From DATAQC01 sp051001215 (lineage in GTDB: Bacteria > Actinomycetota > Acidimicrobiia > Acidimicrobiales > AC-14), in contig JBPCNP010000003.1 in NCBI GenBank assembly GCA_051001215.1, forward strand, positions 1 through 28,757: a DNA stretch of 28,757 nt. Reading direction: 5' to 3'. Position numbers and translations under genes: made by a program. Below the pieces are notes generated by a model. The model searched no databases. It was not told the DNA's origin and saw nothing but the letters and a program-made list of their open reading frames with translations. Shown piece after piece: positions 8,024-15,809 of the stretch (position 1 is its first letter; each line of letters begins with the position of its first letter).

Positions 8024-8655
8024 GTGACGGGCCCAGACGGGTCGATTCCCGTCGCAATGGCGCCGGCAACAAGGCCCTCGAGTTGTGACACGACGCCCCG
8101 CCACCCGGCCTTCGAGCTCACCGGCACTCTACGTCCGGGTGGTGGGAACGCGACTCTCGACAACGCGCAGACGACGTGCGGTTGGTACAACGCGTCGAAG
8201 GGCGCTCGCGACTTCCCGGTCAACCCGCCGCCTGGCTTCGAAGGCGGGTGGCCGGCGGAACTTCCCGAAAAGGATCGGCCTCGGCGATTCGAGCAGCTCT
8301 TCGCCAAGCAGATTGGCGACGATCGTTTCGAGATCTGCTGCACCCCGTTCTTCCTCTTCGACGTCGCCCTCGGCGACATCGTGGTCACGTCGCCGAAGGG
8401 TGACCGCACGTAGGTGGTGGCCAAGATGGTCGAGCCGCCGGGCCGCTTCGTGGTCCGGGTATGGCTTGGTGAGTCGTTCCATCCGCGGGATGAGATCGCC
8501 GAGGAGCTGAAGGGGCTTGGTTCGCTCATCGAGTGGTCGTCGCGCAACCTGCTGGCGGTCGACGCCGTGGACGAGGAGCACGCGCAGCTGGTTGCCGATT
8601 TCCTGGCGGGACGGGAGAAGGCCGACCACTCATCTACGAGGCGGGCCGCTCCTGA
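8024..8655 (+). pseudogene. DUF4265 protein interrupted by an in-frame amber stop and a 3' frameshift
   Basis: The frame reads RFEQLFAKQIGDDRFEICCT, then PFFLFDVALGDIVVTSPKGD, and meets TAG at 8411-8413. It then continues without frame change as VVAKMVEPPGRFVVRVWLGE, with LIEWSSRNLLAVDAVDEEHA further on, and finishes with ADFLAGREKADH. These two halves together are one DUF4265 domain. At the very end a one-base slip would restore LIYEAGRS followed by TGA at 8653-8655, the usual C-terminal type. Two separate lesions suggest a pseudogene, not programmed readthrough, but the amber codon sits between otherwise well-kept halves. The N-terminal part before about 8180 is unrecognised. Function of the family is unknown. 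Confidence 0.6.
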
Positions 8656-8662
8656 TCGTCAG

Positions 8663-8935
8663 CTCAGTGAGTTCGCCGATCTCGCACCGTTCGACGCTTT
8701 GGTCCTTCACCCCGGGCGCACCCTCTTGGAGAAACTGGTTCACATCCACGCTGCCGCCCATGCGCTCGGCGGCAACGCATATCGTGACGGAGCCCGGCGG
8801 CGTAGTGCGGGGACGACAGAACGGCGAAGGTCGATGGCTCAGCTCCTCAGGGACAGCGCTCGGGATCTGCTCGGCGACCTCGGACGCGATCGACCTCAGC
8901 GTCGCCCCACGCCGATTCGTCGGCTGGCACGATAG
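8663..8935 (+). pseudogene. Remnant of an AbiEii-like nucleotidyltransferase
   Basis: The reading frame after the DUF4265 remnant contains LSEFADLAPFDALVLHPGRT, followed directly by LLEKLVHIHAAAHALG and, about 30 residues on, MAQLLRDSARDLLGDLG. This matches the late part of AbiEii/AbiGii-type nucleotidyltransferase toxins, where a PF-x-V-LHPxRTLxEKL helix precedes a (H)YYDxxxLL segment. The N-terminal catalytic GSxxxD region is absent, and the YYD motif itself is not kept (RRRSMAQLL). It reads as decayed toxin debris. No start codon belongs to it. The identification rests on two short stretches. Confidence 0.4.
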
Positions 8936-9450
8936 GCCAGGTCGACGGCGGCGATCGCACCTCCATCGAGGGCGGCGAGGACCTCACTGGGGACCGTACC
9001 CGGCCCGCTGACATGTTCCAGGAAGCCCGGTCCGGCCCTGGCGCTCGCCCGCCGCCGCGGGTGGGCGGCCCGGCTGACGACGAGCGACCACTCGAGGTCT
9101 GGACCTGGCGATGAAGGCGGCGTCGGCCCACCAGCCACGCGCCGTCACGGCGAGTAGGTGCCGGTGGAGGGCTGGCACGAGGACGGCCCGGCCGCGCAGC
9201 TCGGCCGGCATGGTGGGCAGGCGGGAGGTGCCGTCCGGACGGCTTCGCCCGTGTCGTCGAGTGGAAGGAGCCCCATCATCGGAAGGTAGGCGACGACGGT
9301 GGCCAGCCGCCCGGTGAGCAACGACGGACCCGCATCGGTCTGGGGCCAGGGCCGCGACTGGTTGTCGGCGTGGAGGCGGCGCCGGGCCAGCACCGACGAG
9401 CCGACGCCTGTGATGGACGCACTACCACCGCAGGACACGACCGCCACCAC
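8896..9450 (-). pseudogene. Decayed coding region of unknown family
   Basis: The 658 bases between the AbiEii remnant and the glycoside hydrolase hold no intact convincing gene. On the minus strand, protein-like pieces occur in two alternating frames and could be one old gene with compensating slips: LATVVAYLPMMGLLPLDDTG, then AELRGRAVLVPALHRHLLAV, then PDLEWSLVVSRAAH, and finally SEVLAALDGGAIAAVDLAYR, ending at 8896. No family is recognised. The remaining bases (9451-9593) show nothing I can name. This may simply be high-GC open frame. Confidence 0.25.
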
Positions 9451-9593
9451 CCCGCACGCAGATCAACGCCTGTCTGAGAAAGCGCCTCCACGTCCCCGGT
9501 CTTGATCCCGGCCTTTCCCGCTCAGCAGCGCGCCGGCTGCTCGGATGCCTCGACGGACGGCTGCTCCATGCGGGCTACGTAGAAGTCAAGACG

Positions 9594-11627
9594 TCAGTCG
9601 TTGTCCCCGACGGTGAACCCCAGCACCTCGCCGGCGACGAAGGTCTGGCCGCCGATCGGGGTGCGGGCACCGTCGGCCACCCCGAACTGGGTCACCCGCA
9701 CGGCATACCCCGTGGCCTCTCCCTCGGACGCGTAGTCGAACCCGAAGGTGAGGAGCTCGCCGGGCTCGACGTCCAACTCCGGGATGCCCTTCCCGACGTC
9801 GCGGAGCACGAAGCCGCCGTCGCCCAGCCCCTCAAGGTCGGGCCCGTCGTCGGGACGCTGGCGAAGCTTCTCCAGGGCGGTCTCGTCGGGAGTGAGCACG
9901 AGCCTGCCTCGCGCCGGATCGACCGCCATGCCGCCGTCGTCCAGCACCTCGAAGGCGATTCGGGCAACCATCACCTGCCTCGTCTGGTTGGCCACGACGA
10001 CGTTGCCCATCTTGGCGTCCCTGGCGACGGGGACGATGTGGAGGTTCCGCCACGCCACCTTGGACGAGTTGAGGACGTTCTGGTTCAGGTCGGGCCCTTG
10101 GAAGCCGGCGAAGGCCGGGGCGGCCAGGGTGGTGACCGTCGCCAGTAGGCAGAAGTGCCCGTCGCCGCCGTAGTCCGCCGGATCTGGCGTGGCGGGCCAG
10201 ACGAACGTGATGAGCGCGCTCTGGCCGGGCTGGATCACGCCGACCGGCTCGGCGGGGGCGACCTCGCCACCGAGCTTCGGGTTCACACCGTCCCACGGGG
10301 CGGGCCAGGACAGTCCGGCTTGGGCCTTGGCCCACGCCAGCCTGACGACCAGGTTGCCGTCGCTCGGCGCCAGACCGATGTTGGTGACTCGCACGTACAC
10401 GACGCTCGGCTGACCTCCCAGGATGGGCTCGCCGACGGTGACGCCGTCAGCGGACTGCCGGACCCACACGTCGGAGCTCTCCCAGCCGACGGTGGTGGTC
10501 GCGTTCGGTTCAACACCGGAATCGGCCGGGTTGTCGCGGATGATCGGTGCCGGAATCGCGAGGGTGGACTCGATCAGGTCCATGTAGACGGTCTGCGTCG
10601 CCCCGTCATCGAGGGTGAGGCCCCAGTGGAACCCTTCGGGATCGAACGAGTCACCCTGGTTCCACCAACCCGGAGCAGAGCTCCCCCACCAGTCCCACCC
10701 GACCACGACATCGCTGTTGAGCGTGCAGAAGCTCCTCCACTCAGCCCACTGCTGCTGGGCGATGGCAAACGTGCTGCCGAATTGGGCCCTACCGTTGGGG
10801 CCGGCGTCGATGGCGGCCTCGCCGACGTGCACCTTGAACCCATGGAGCCGGGCCCACCCGACCAGGGCGGAACAGTCGTCGCCGAGCACGGTCGCACTGG
10901 CCGAGCCCAACCCGGTGTAGAGATGCACGGTGACCGCCATGTTGTTCTGGGGGTCGACCAGGTTGGACCACTCCGTCGAGCTGCCGTTGGTGGTGAAGGA
11001 CTTCGCCGCGGTGTAGGCCATGCCCGGGACGAAGATCGTGTTGGTGGCTCCGGAGCCGCGGATCGCGGTGACGGCCGCCTGGGCGCAGGCGAACCAGCCG
11101 GCGAGGCTGATGCCGATGTCCCCCGGCTTGTCTCCCGACTCGAGGTGGGTGTGCGGTTCGTTCATCAGATCGAACCCGACGCGCTGGTCGTTGCTGGTGA
11201 CGCCGTTGACGGCGGCGGCGAACCTGCCCCAGAAGTCGGCGAAGTGTGGCGCGGTGATGGCGACGCCGTCGTAGACGATGTCGGTGTCGCCGGACGCCGG
11301 GTTGAACTGCCAGGGCGCGAGGGTCACGTAGATGCCACGGGCCAGCAAGCGCGTGACGACGCCCATGAGATCGGCCCAGTAGTCGACGTAGCCGGCGCCG
11401 TTGGCCGGGACCGGCCCATCGAGGCTCGACTGGACCGCCTCCCAGGTGAACATCAGCCGTACCGAGCTCACGTTCTTGGCCTGGTACCAGTCGAGGAGGG
11501 CGTTGGAATAGGTCGGGTAGTTGGTGCCGCGGATAGGTCCGGAAGCCCGGTTGAAGCCGCCCATGTTCATCGACACATGGTTCAGCCCGTTGCGCTGCGC
11601 GCCGAGCATGTGCGTTGCGGGATACAT
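9594..11627 (-). CDS. Glycoside hydrolase family 5 (cellulase-type) protein with C-terminal beta domains
   Basis: A 677-residue protein from the ATG at 11627, about nine bases after GGAGAGG. Residues ~15-350 form a GH5-type (alpha/beta)8 barrel: SSVRLMFTWEAVQ carries the conserved early Arg (R57), FDLMNEPHTH the acid/base Glu (E157), VTVHLYTG the conserved His/Tyr (235/237), and KVHVGEAAID the nucleophile Glu (E270), with a Trp-rich loop at 311-322. Residues ~360-560 are a CARDB/Ig-like beta domain (PSVVYVRVTNIGLAPSDGNL), and the rest is another beta-rich module. The expected reaction is hydrolysis of a beta-linked glucan or mannan. Oddly, no signal peptide precedes the barrel, although the substrate should be extracellular. 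The stretch 11628-11894 upstream holds no other gene. Confidence 0.82.
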   Translation of the reverse strand: MYPATHMLGAQRNGLNHVSMNMGGFNRASGPIRGTNYPTYSNALLDWYQAKNVSSVRLMFTWEAVQSSLDGPVPANGAGYVDYWADLMGVVTRLLARGIYVTLAPWQFNPASGDTDIVYDGVAITAPHFADFWGRFAAAVNGVTSNDQRVGFDLMNEPHTHLESGDKPGDIGISLAGWFACAQAAVTAIRGSGATNTIFVPGMAYTAAKSFTTNGSSTEWSNLVDPQNNMAVTVHLYTGLGSASATVLGDDCSALVGWARLHGFKVHVGEAAIDAGPNGRAQFGSTFAIAQQQWAEWRSFCTLNSDVVVGWDWWGSSAPGWWNQGDSFDPEGFHWGLTLDDGATQTVYMDLIESTLAIPAPIIRDNPADSGVEPNATTTVGWESSDVWVRQSADGVTVGEPILGGQPSVVYVRVTNIGLAPSDGNLVVRLAWAKAQAGLSWPAPWDGVNPKLGGEVAPAEPVGVIQPGQSALITFVWPATPDPADYGGDGHFCLLATVTTLAAPAFAGFQGPDLNQNVLNSSKVAWRNLHIVPVARDAKMGNVVVANQTRQVMVARIAFEVLDDGGMAVDPARGRLVLTPDETALEKLRQRPDDGPDLEGLGDGGFVLRDVGKGIPELDVEPGELLTFGFDYASEGEATGYAVRVTQFGVADGARTPIGGQTFVAGEVLGFTVGDND

Positions 11628-11894
11628 GTGAGCCGCCCTCTCCGTAGCGCGGTGTGCACCGGTACGGCACGCCGACTTGACACCCTGAAGAGCTACCGCC
11701 AAGTGCCGAAATACACCGCATCCGGCCGGGACGAGTCCCCGGCGGGTCGGTGTCGTGTTCCTGAACCGCCGTCGAGGGGCATCTACCGGGGCGGCAGCCA
11801 TGCCTGGCCCGCCGCGGACGGAGCCACCCCCGCCGCCGACCGCGTGGCTGGGACTTCTTCGGCTCCCTCCGCCCGACGGACGCGCGCGGCGGTG

Positions 11895-12698
11895 TCACCT
11901 GACGCTGGACGGGACCTCCGGGGTGGCTGCGGGGGTGACCACGGGGAGGCCGGCGGTCTGGGTCACCAGGCCGTGGGCGGAGACGATCAGAGCTTCGTGG
12001 TCGGGTACGCCTTCGACCCAACGGCGGGCGCCACGTCCCCGTGCGAAGGCGGCGGTGGCGTAGGCGTCGCACCGCGTGAGCGAGCGGCCGACGACGGTGA
12101 CGCTCGCCAGTTCGCCGGCGGCGGCACCGGTGACCGGGTTGACGATGTGGGCCCCCCGTTCGGCCGTCCCCGACGTGGCCACGGCGAAGTCGGACCCCTC
12201 GACGACCCTGAGGACACGGGTGCGGTCGAGCGGGTCGCTGATCCCGACGCGCCACGGCCGGCCGGGGGCGGGCCCACCCGCCAGCTGGACGTCGCCACCG
12301 CCGTTGACGGTGTGGTTGTGGCTGCCCCGGGCGGCCAGAAGACGGCTGGCCTGTTCGATCGCCCATCCCTTGACGAGGCCGGTGGGGTCGATCTCGGTGT
12401 CCCAGAAGGCGGTGAAGTAGCCGTCGGACTCGGCCTCGATCACGGCGCAGAGGTCGACGACGGCGGCGACGTCGGGGGCGGCGTCCTCGACGGCCAGCTC
12501 GCGGCGGCGGATGCGGCTGATGTCGCTGTCGGCCCGGTAGGTGCTGAACACCTCGTCGACCCGGTGCAACCAGGCGACGGCCTCGCCGATGGCGCCGCCC
12601 CACCTTCCGGGATCACGGATGTCGATGGTGAACACGGTTCCCATGCAGTGCTCGACGTGCAGCGTTCGGGGCCGGTCACCGACTGCGGGCGCCGTCAT
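11895..12698 (-). CDS. apbE: FAD:protein FMN transferase
   Basis: A 267-residue ApbE-family enzyme, which cleaves FAD and transfers FMN through a phosphoester bond to a Thr/Ser of a target flavoprotein in the presence of magnesium. Recognisable elements are MGTVFTIDIRD near the start, DPTGLVKGWAIEQASRLL (the KG-W flavin-site motif), HTVNGGGDVQLAG, VATSGTAERGAHIVNPVTG, and the metal-binding CDAYATAAFARG. No lipoprotein signal is present, so it acts in the cytoplasm or is exported by another route. Its ATG overlaps the stop of the FMN-binding gene by four bases. The target is very likely that neighbour, which carries the SGATYTS acceptor motif. Confidence 0.92.
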   Translation of the reverse strand: MTAPAVGDRPRTLHVEHCMGTVFTIDIRDPGRWGGAIGEAVAWLHRVDEVFSTYRADSDISRIRRRELAVEDAAPDVAAVVDLCAVIEAESDGYFTAFWDTEIDPTGLVKGWAIEQASRLLAARGSHNHTVNGGGDVQLAGGPAPGRPWRVGISDPLDRTRVLRVVEGSDFAVATSGTAERGAHIVNPVTGAAAGELASVTVVGRSLTRCDAYATAAFARGRGARRWVEGVPDHEALIVSAHGLVTQTAGLPVVTPAATPEVPSSVR

Positions 12699-13195
12699 GC
12701 CAGACCTGCCTGGGCGAGGGCGCTCTGCAGCGAGGTGACGAAGCCGGTGGAGGTGTACGTCGCGCCCGAGACAGTGTCGATCCTGGCGTTCTGGGCGGCC
12801 AGCACCTCGTTGTCGAGCTGCGGGATGGCACGGGCGTTGATCTGGCGGTCACGCGAGCTCTGGGTGGGGTACACGATGGCGTCGACGGCGGTGACCCGGC
12901 CGTTGGCGACGGTGACCTCGACCTGTACGGGCCCGTAGCGGGTGCGGACCGCGACACCGGTCACCGTCTTCGTCGCCCCCGACGCCGGCGCCCCGGACAC
13001 CGGTGTGGTCGCGGTGGTGGCCGACGGACGGGCGGAGCGGGACGTCGAGCCGGCCGTCGAGCCGGTCGAGGTGGTCGACGGGCTGATGGCCGCCGGTGGC
13101 GTCGCCAGCGTCGTCGGTCCGGGATGGGTCTTGAACGACAGCAGCAGGATCAGGCCGATGACCGTGGTGACCCCCGCCAGGATGACTCGTCGCAC
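12695..13195 (-). CDS. Membrane-anchored FMN-binding domain protein (RnfG/NqrC-like)
   Basis: A 166-residue protein. Residues 1-22 (MRRVILAGVTTVIGLILLLS) form an N-terminal anchor or uncleaved signal. Residues ~30-75 are a Ser/Thr/Pro/Ala linker. The C-terminal ~85 residues are the FMN-binding domain: RYGPVQVEVTVANGRVTAVD near its start and IDTVSGATYTSTGFVTSLQS at its end. The Thr in SGAT is the position where ApbE enzymes attach FMN covalently. The domain would face the outside. It lies between the ferric-reductase-like gene (22 bases upstream) and apbE (ATGA overlap). The likely role is to receive electrons from the membrane flavocytochrome and pass them to an external acceptor, which is inference from gene order. 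Confidence 0.88.
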   Translation of the reverse strand: MRRVILAGVTTVIGLILLLSFKTHPGPTTLATPPAAISPSTTSTGSTAGSTSRSARPSATTATTPVSGAPASGATKTVTGVAVRTRYGPVQVEVTVANGRVTAVDAIVYPTQSSRDRQINARAIPQLDNEVLAAQNARIDTVSGATYTSTGFVTSLQSALAQAGLA

Positions 13196-13217
13196 GATGG
13201 GCTCCCTTCGTCCCGGC

Positions 13218-14600
13218 TCAGAGCTCGAAGGACTCGTGGTGGATCTGGCGGCGTCGGAGGCCGGCGCTGCGCAGGGCGTCGATGACGGCGGTGGTCATAC
13301 CGGTCGGGCCGCACACATAGACGTCGTGGTGGACGAGATCGGGGACGTTGACAGCCAGGCTGGCAGCCGACAGCGGGTCGTAGCCGAGCTCGGCGCGTCG
13401 CCCGATGGCGAAGCGCACGTGCGCACCGCGCTGGCGGGCGAGGGCGGCCAGCTCGTCGCGAAAGACGATGTCGGCGTTGCTGCTGGCCCGGTACACCAGG
13501 GTGAGGTCGCCCGGACCGGCGGGGATGGTCTCGAACAGCGCCCGCAGCGGCGTGATGCCGATGCCGGCCCCGATGAGCAGCACCTTGCGGCGCCGGCGGA
13601 CGGCGGCGGTCACCGCCCCGTAGGGCCCCTCGGCGAACACCCTCGTGCCGGGGTGCACCCCGGCCAGGGCCCGGCTGTGGTCACCCAGGGCCTTGACCGT
13701 GATCCGGAGCCGGTCCGGCTGCGGGCCCGCCGACAGCGAGTACGGCGACGAGGCCCACCACAGACCACGGCAGAGGAACCGGAACCGGAAGAACTGGCCC
13801 GACTCGACGGCCAGCTCGTCGAGGTGCTCGCCACCGATCACCACGCTGACCATGCCCGGCCCTTCGGGGTGGACCGACAACACCCGCATGCGGTGGCGGA
13901 CGGCTTGGCGCACGGGCGTGACGGCCCGGTACCACACGACGGCGGCGCCGACGCCGGCGTACATGGCGCCCCACAGCACCCGCGCCCAGGTGTTGTCCAT
14001 GAACTCCGCTCCGGTGGAGAACTGGTGGCTGAAGGCCAGGGCCACGGCCAGGTAGGTGTAGAGATGCAGGTAGTACCAGGTCTCGTAGCGGAATCGCCGG
14101 CGGGCGGCGCGTGCCGACGAGATGCCGACACCGACGAGGAGCAACCCGCCGACGGTCGCCGCCAGCACGTCGGGATAGCTCATGATCAACGTGTTGGTCT
14201 GGCTGACGACCGAGGTATGGGCGGTCACTGCATAGCCCCAGATGATCAGCAGGCCGTGGGCGACCACCAGGCTGACCGTGTAGCGCCCACCCTTGGAGTG
14301 CCAGCGGGCCAGCTGGTCGGCGCCGATGCCACGCTCGAGCGGTGGGATGCGCGCCATCAGGGCGACGAGCACGACCACCCCGTAGCCGGCCAGCAGCCCG
14401 GTGATGCGCCCGGCGTTGGTCAGCCAGTCGCCCAGTCCGTGGATCGCCGGCGTGTTGATCCACCACAGGCCGATCGCCGCAACAGCTCCGGCGGAGATCG
14501 TCGCCAGGACCGCAATCGGGGGCGCGCGCCGGGGAGCAGGTCGGGCGGCGACCGGCGCCGGCGCTTCCGGCGCGCGCCGCTCCTGCAGCCCTGCCGTCAT
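13218..14600 (-). CDS. Ferric reductase-like transmembrane flavocytochrome with FAD/NAD(P)H domain
   Basis: A 460-residue protein from the ATG at 14600 (GGAG ten bases upstream). The N-terminal ~230 residues have about six membrane spans, with a heme-binding layout: VVAHGLLIIWGYA and YETWYYLHLYTYLAVALAFSH supply His ligands on two helices. The C-terminal half is a ferredoxin-NADP reductase module: the FAD-site sequence SSPYSLSA, the nucleotide-binding loop LLIGAGIGITPLRALFE, VYVCGPTGM, and a terminal FEL. The expected role is to move electrons from cytosolic NAD(P)H through FAD and heme across the membrane. It is the first gene of an operon with the FMN-binding protein and apbE. The 237 bases upstream (14601-14837) hold no recognised gene. 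Confidence 0.88.
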   Translation of the reverse strand: MTAGLQERRAPEAPAPVAARPAPRRAPPIAVLATISAGAVAAIGLWWINTPAIHGLGDWLTNAGRITGLLAGYGVVVLVALMARIPPLERGIGADQLARWHSKGGRYTVSLVVAHGLLIIWGYAVTAHTSVVSQTNTLIMSYPDVLAATVGGLLLVGVGISSARAARRRFRYETWYYLHLYTYLAVALAFSHQFSTGAEFMDNTWARVLWGAMYAGVGAAVVWYRAVTPVRQAVRHRMRVLSVHPEGPGMVSVVIGGEHLDELAVESGQFFRFRFLCRGLWWASSPYSLSAGPQPDRLRITVKALGDHSRALAGVHPGTRVFAEGPYGAVTAAVRRRRKVLLIGAGIGITPLRALFETIPAGPGDLTLVYRASSNADIVFRDELAALARQRGAHVRFAIGRRAELGYDPLSAASLAVNVPDLVHHDVYVCGPTGMTTAVIDALRSAGLRRRQIHHESFEL

Positions 14601-14837
14601 CGCCACGGCTCCGTGGAGACTGAACGGGGCTGCGCTCCGACGGGCTGCCTCGCGGCACAGCGCCGACCGAAGGCTTTGGCGATCGGGCACGGCAATGGCA
14701 GCATGAGGTCTCCGGGTCGAAGGGGGGCGAGGCGCACAGGCTCCTCGCTGGGCCTGGCACGACGCCCAGGCCAAGCTGGGAGCCCGCTAGGAAAGATGCC
14801 GGGGTTGACGGTCGCCGGCGCGCTCCCGTCGGCTCGG

Positions 14838-15134
14838 TCAACCGGCCTCGGCGAACAGGGCATCCACCATGGACTGAGCTTCGGGAGGCGCCCGTACCTC
14901 GATGGCCGGGCCCCGGTCGTCCACGGTGAGGGCGAAGGCGAACAAGCTGCAGCACCGTTGCTCGGCGGCGACCAGGCGCACCACCTCATCCAGCGGCGTG
15001 GACGCATCGAGCTCGAGCCTCGTTGCACCGTCGACCACCGTGCGGTCGAGCACGTGGACGCCGAGGTCACGCCACGCCTGCACTCGCCCGGGCATCTCGC
15101 CGGCGTCGAGGGTGCATGCCACCGGCGGGGTCAC
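14838..15134 (-). CDS. Small Cys-containing protein resembling the C-terminal domain of some MerR regulators
   Basis: A 98-residue protein with a GTG start that overlaps the TetR stop (GTGA), so it is translationally coupled. It begins with PVACTLDAGEMPGRVQAW and contains a CC pair in LVAAEQRCCSLFAFALTV, then EVRAPPEAQSMVDALF. The CTL-x-R-x-x-W and AAEQxCCxFxxF pattern is one I recall in stand-alone actinobacterial proteins and at the C-terminus of long MerR-type regulators. The Cys residues may bind a metal or thiol-reactive ligand. Function is unproven. Coupling to a TetR regulator suggests a ligand-sensing or detoxification partner. Confidence 0.68.
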   Translation of the reverse strand: MTPPVACTLDAGEMPGRVQAWRDLGVHVLDRTVVDGATRLELDASTPLDEVVRLVAAEQRCCSLFAFALTVDDRGPAIEVRAPPEAQSMVDALFAEAG

Positions 15135-15733
15135 CAGGCCTGCATCGGCGGGCCCCCGGCCGGGCGCAGGCCGGCCAGGATGACGGCGACGAGGCGGCGC
15201 ACGGCCGCCTTCGACGCCAGGGTGCTGGCGGCGGCCAGGGCGTGGAGGCAGTAGCCGGCCAGCTCGTCGGGGGCGACGTCGTCGCGCACCTGACCGGTCG
15301 CGGCCGCCTCGGCCACCAAATCGCGGACGAAGCGGCTGAGCTGGTGCCGGGCCCGGCCGACATGGTCACCCTGGTGCACGAGGGCGGCCAGGTCGGCGCC
15401 GTGGTGCTGGTGGGCCGCCTCGTGGACGATCAGGGCGTAGGCCCCGAGGACAGCCTCGAGCGCCCCACCGGCGTCGCCCGCCCGGTCGCGCAGCGCCACC
15501 AGATGGTCGAGGTGGTCGGTGACGTGACGTTCGTGCCAGGCGACGAGGATCGCCCCGACGTCGGGGAAGTACTTGTACAGCGTGGCCCGCCCGATGCCGG
15601 TGTCCTCGGCGATGCGCGACATGGTCACCGCCCGCAGGCCGTTCTCGGCCACAAGGGACGCGGTGGTCTCGACGATGGCGTCCCGCACCTCACGGCGGTG
15701 GGTCTCGATCGTCTCGCTCCACAGCTTGGGCAC
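15131..15733 (-). CDS. TetR family transcriptional regulator
   Basis: A 200-residue regulator from the GTG at 15733 (VPKLWSETIETHRREVRDAI), without a strong ribosome binding site. The helix-turn-helix spans residues ~30-55: GLRAVTMSRIAEDTGIGRAT, then LYKYFPDVGAILVAW. The C-terminal half is a helical ligand-binding domain with a His-rich patch (IVHEAAHQHHGADL). It is divergent from the small SHOCT-like gene across 76 bases containing a promoter and an inverted repeat, so it probably represses that gene and perhaps itself. Its TGA stop overlaps the start of the downstream Cys protein. The inducer is unknown. Confidence 0.9.
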   Translation of the reverse strand: MPKLWSETIETHRREVRDAIVETTASLVAENGLRAVTMSRIAEDTGIGRATLYKYFPDVGAILVAWHERHVTDHLDHLVALRDRAGDAGGALEAVLGAYALIVHEAAHQHHGADLAALVHQGDHVGRARHQLSRFVRDLVAEAAATGQVRDDVAPDELAGYCLHALAAASTLASKAAVRRLVAVILAGLRPAGGPPMQAW

Positions 15734-15773
15734 TGCTACATCGTACGCCGGGTCGCGGTACCTACATTGCGGA

Positions 15774-15802
15774 TTGACAGTGACACTATGTCTCGATAAA
15801 TT
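15774..15802 (+). promoter_or_regulatory. Vegetative promoter giving a leaderless transcript
   Basis: A perfect TTGACA -35 (15774-15779), a 17-base spacer and a TAAATT -10 (15797-15802). Only seven bases separate the -10 from the ATG at 15810, so transcription should begin at or within a base of the start codon, giving leaderless mRNA. No Shine-Dalgarno sequence precedes that ATG, in agreement. Confidence 0.7.
15780..15794. promoter_or_regulatory. Candidate TetR operator inside the promoter spacer
   Basis: GTGACA-CTA-TGTCTC is a 15-bp inverted repeat with one mismatched pair and a GACA/TGTC core. It fills the space between the -35 and -10 elements exactly. A repressor bound here would block RNA polymerase. 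The divergent TetR gene starts 47 bases away and is the obvious candidate to bind. Confidence 0.55.
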
Positions 15803-15809
15803 GGCGTCC

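Noticed and set aside
5226..9593. A direct repeat of the tRNA-Ala 3' end as far boundary (attR)
   Set aside because: I scanned by eye for the GGTTCGAGTCCGG and CGTCTCCACCA segments and found no second copy in the window.
10155..12938. A 927-codon open frame on the plus strand across the glycoside hydrolase and apbE genes
   Set aside because: It is antisense to two genes with clear catalytic motifs, is very rich in Gly/Asp/Arg/Val and matches no family. Such frames are a by-product of high-GC codon bias.
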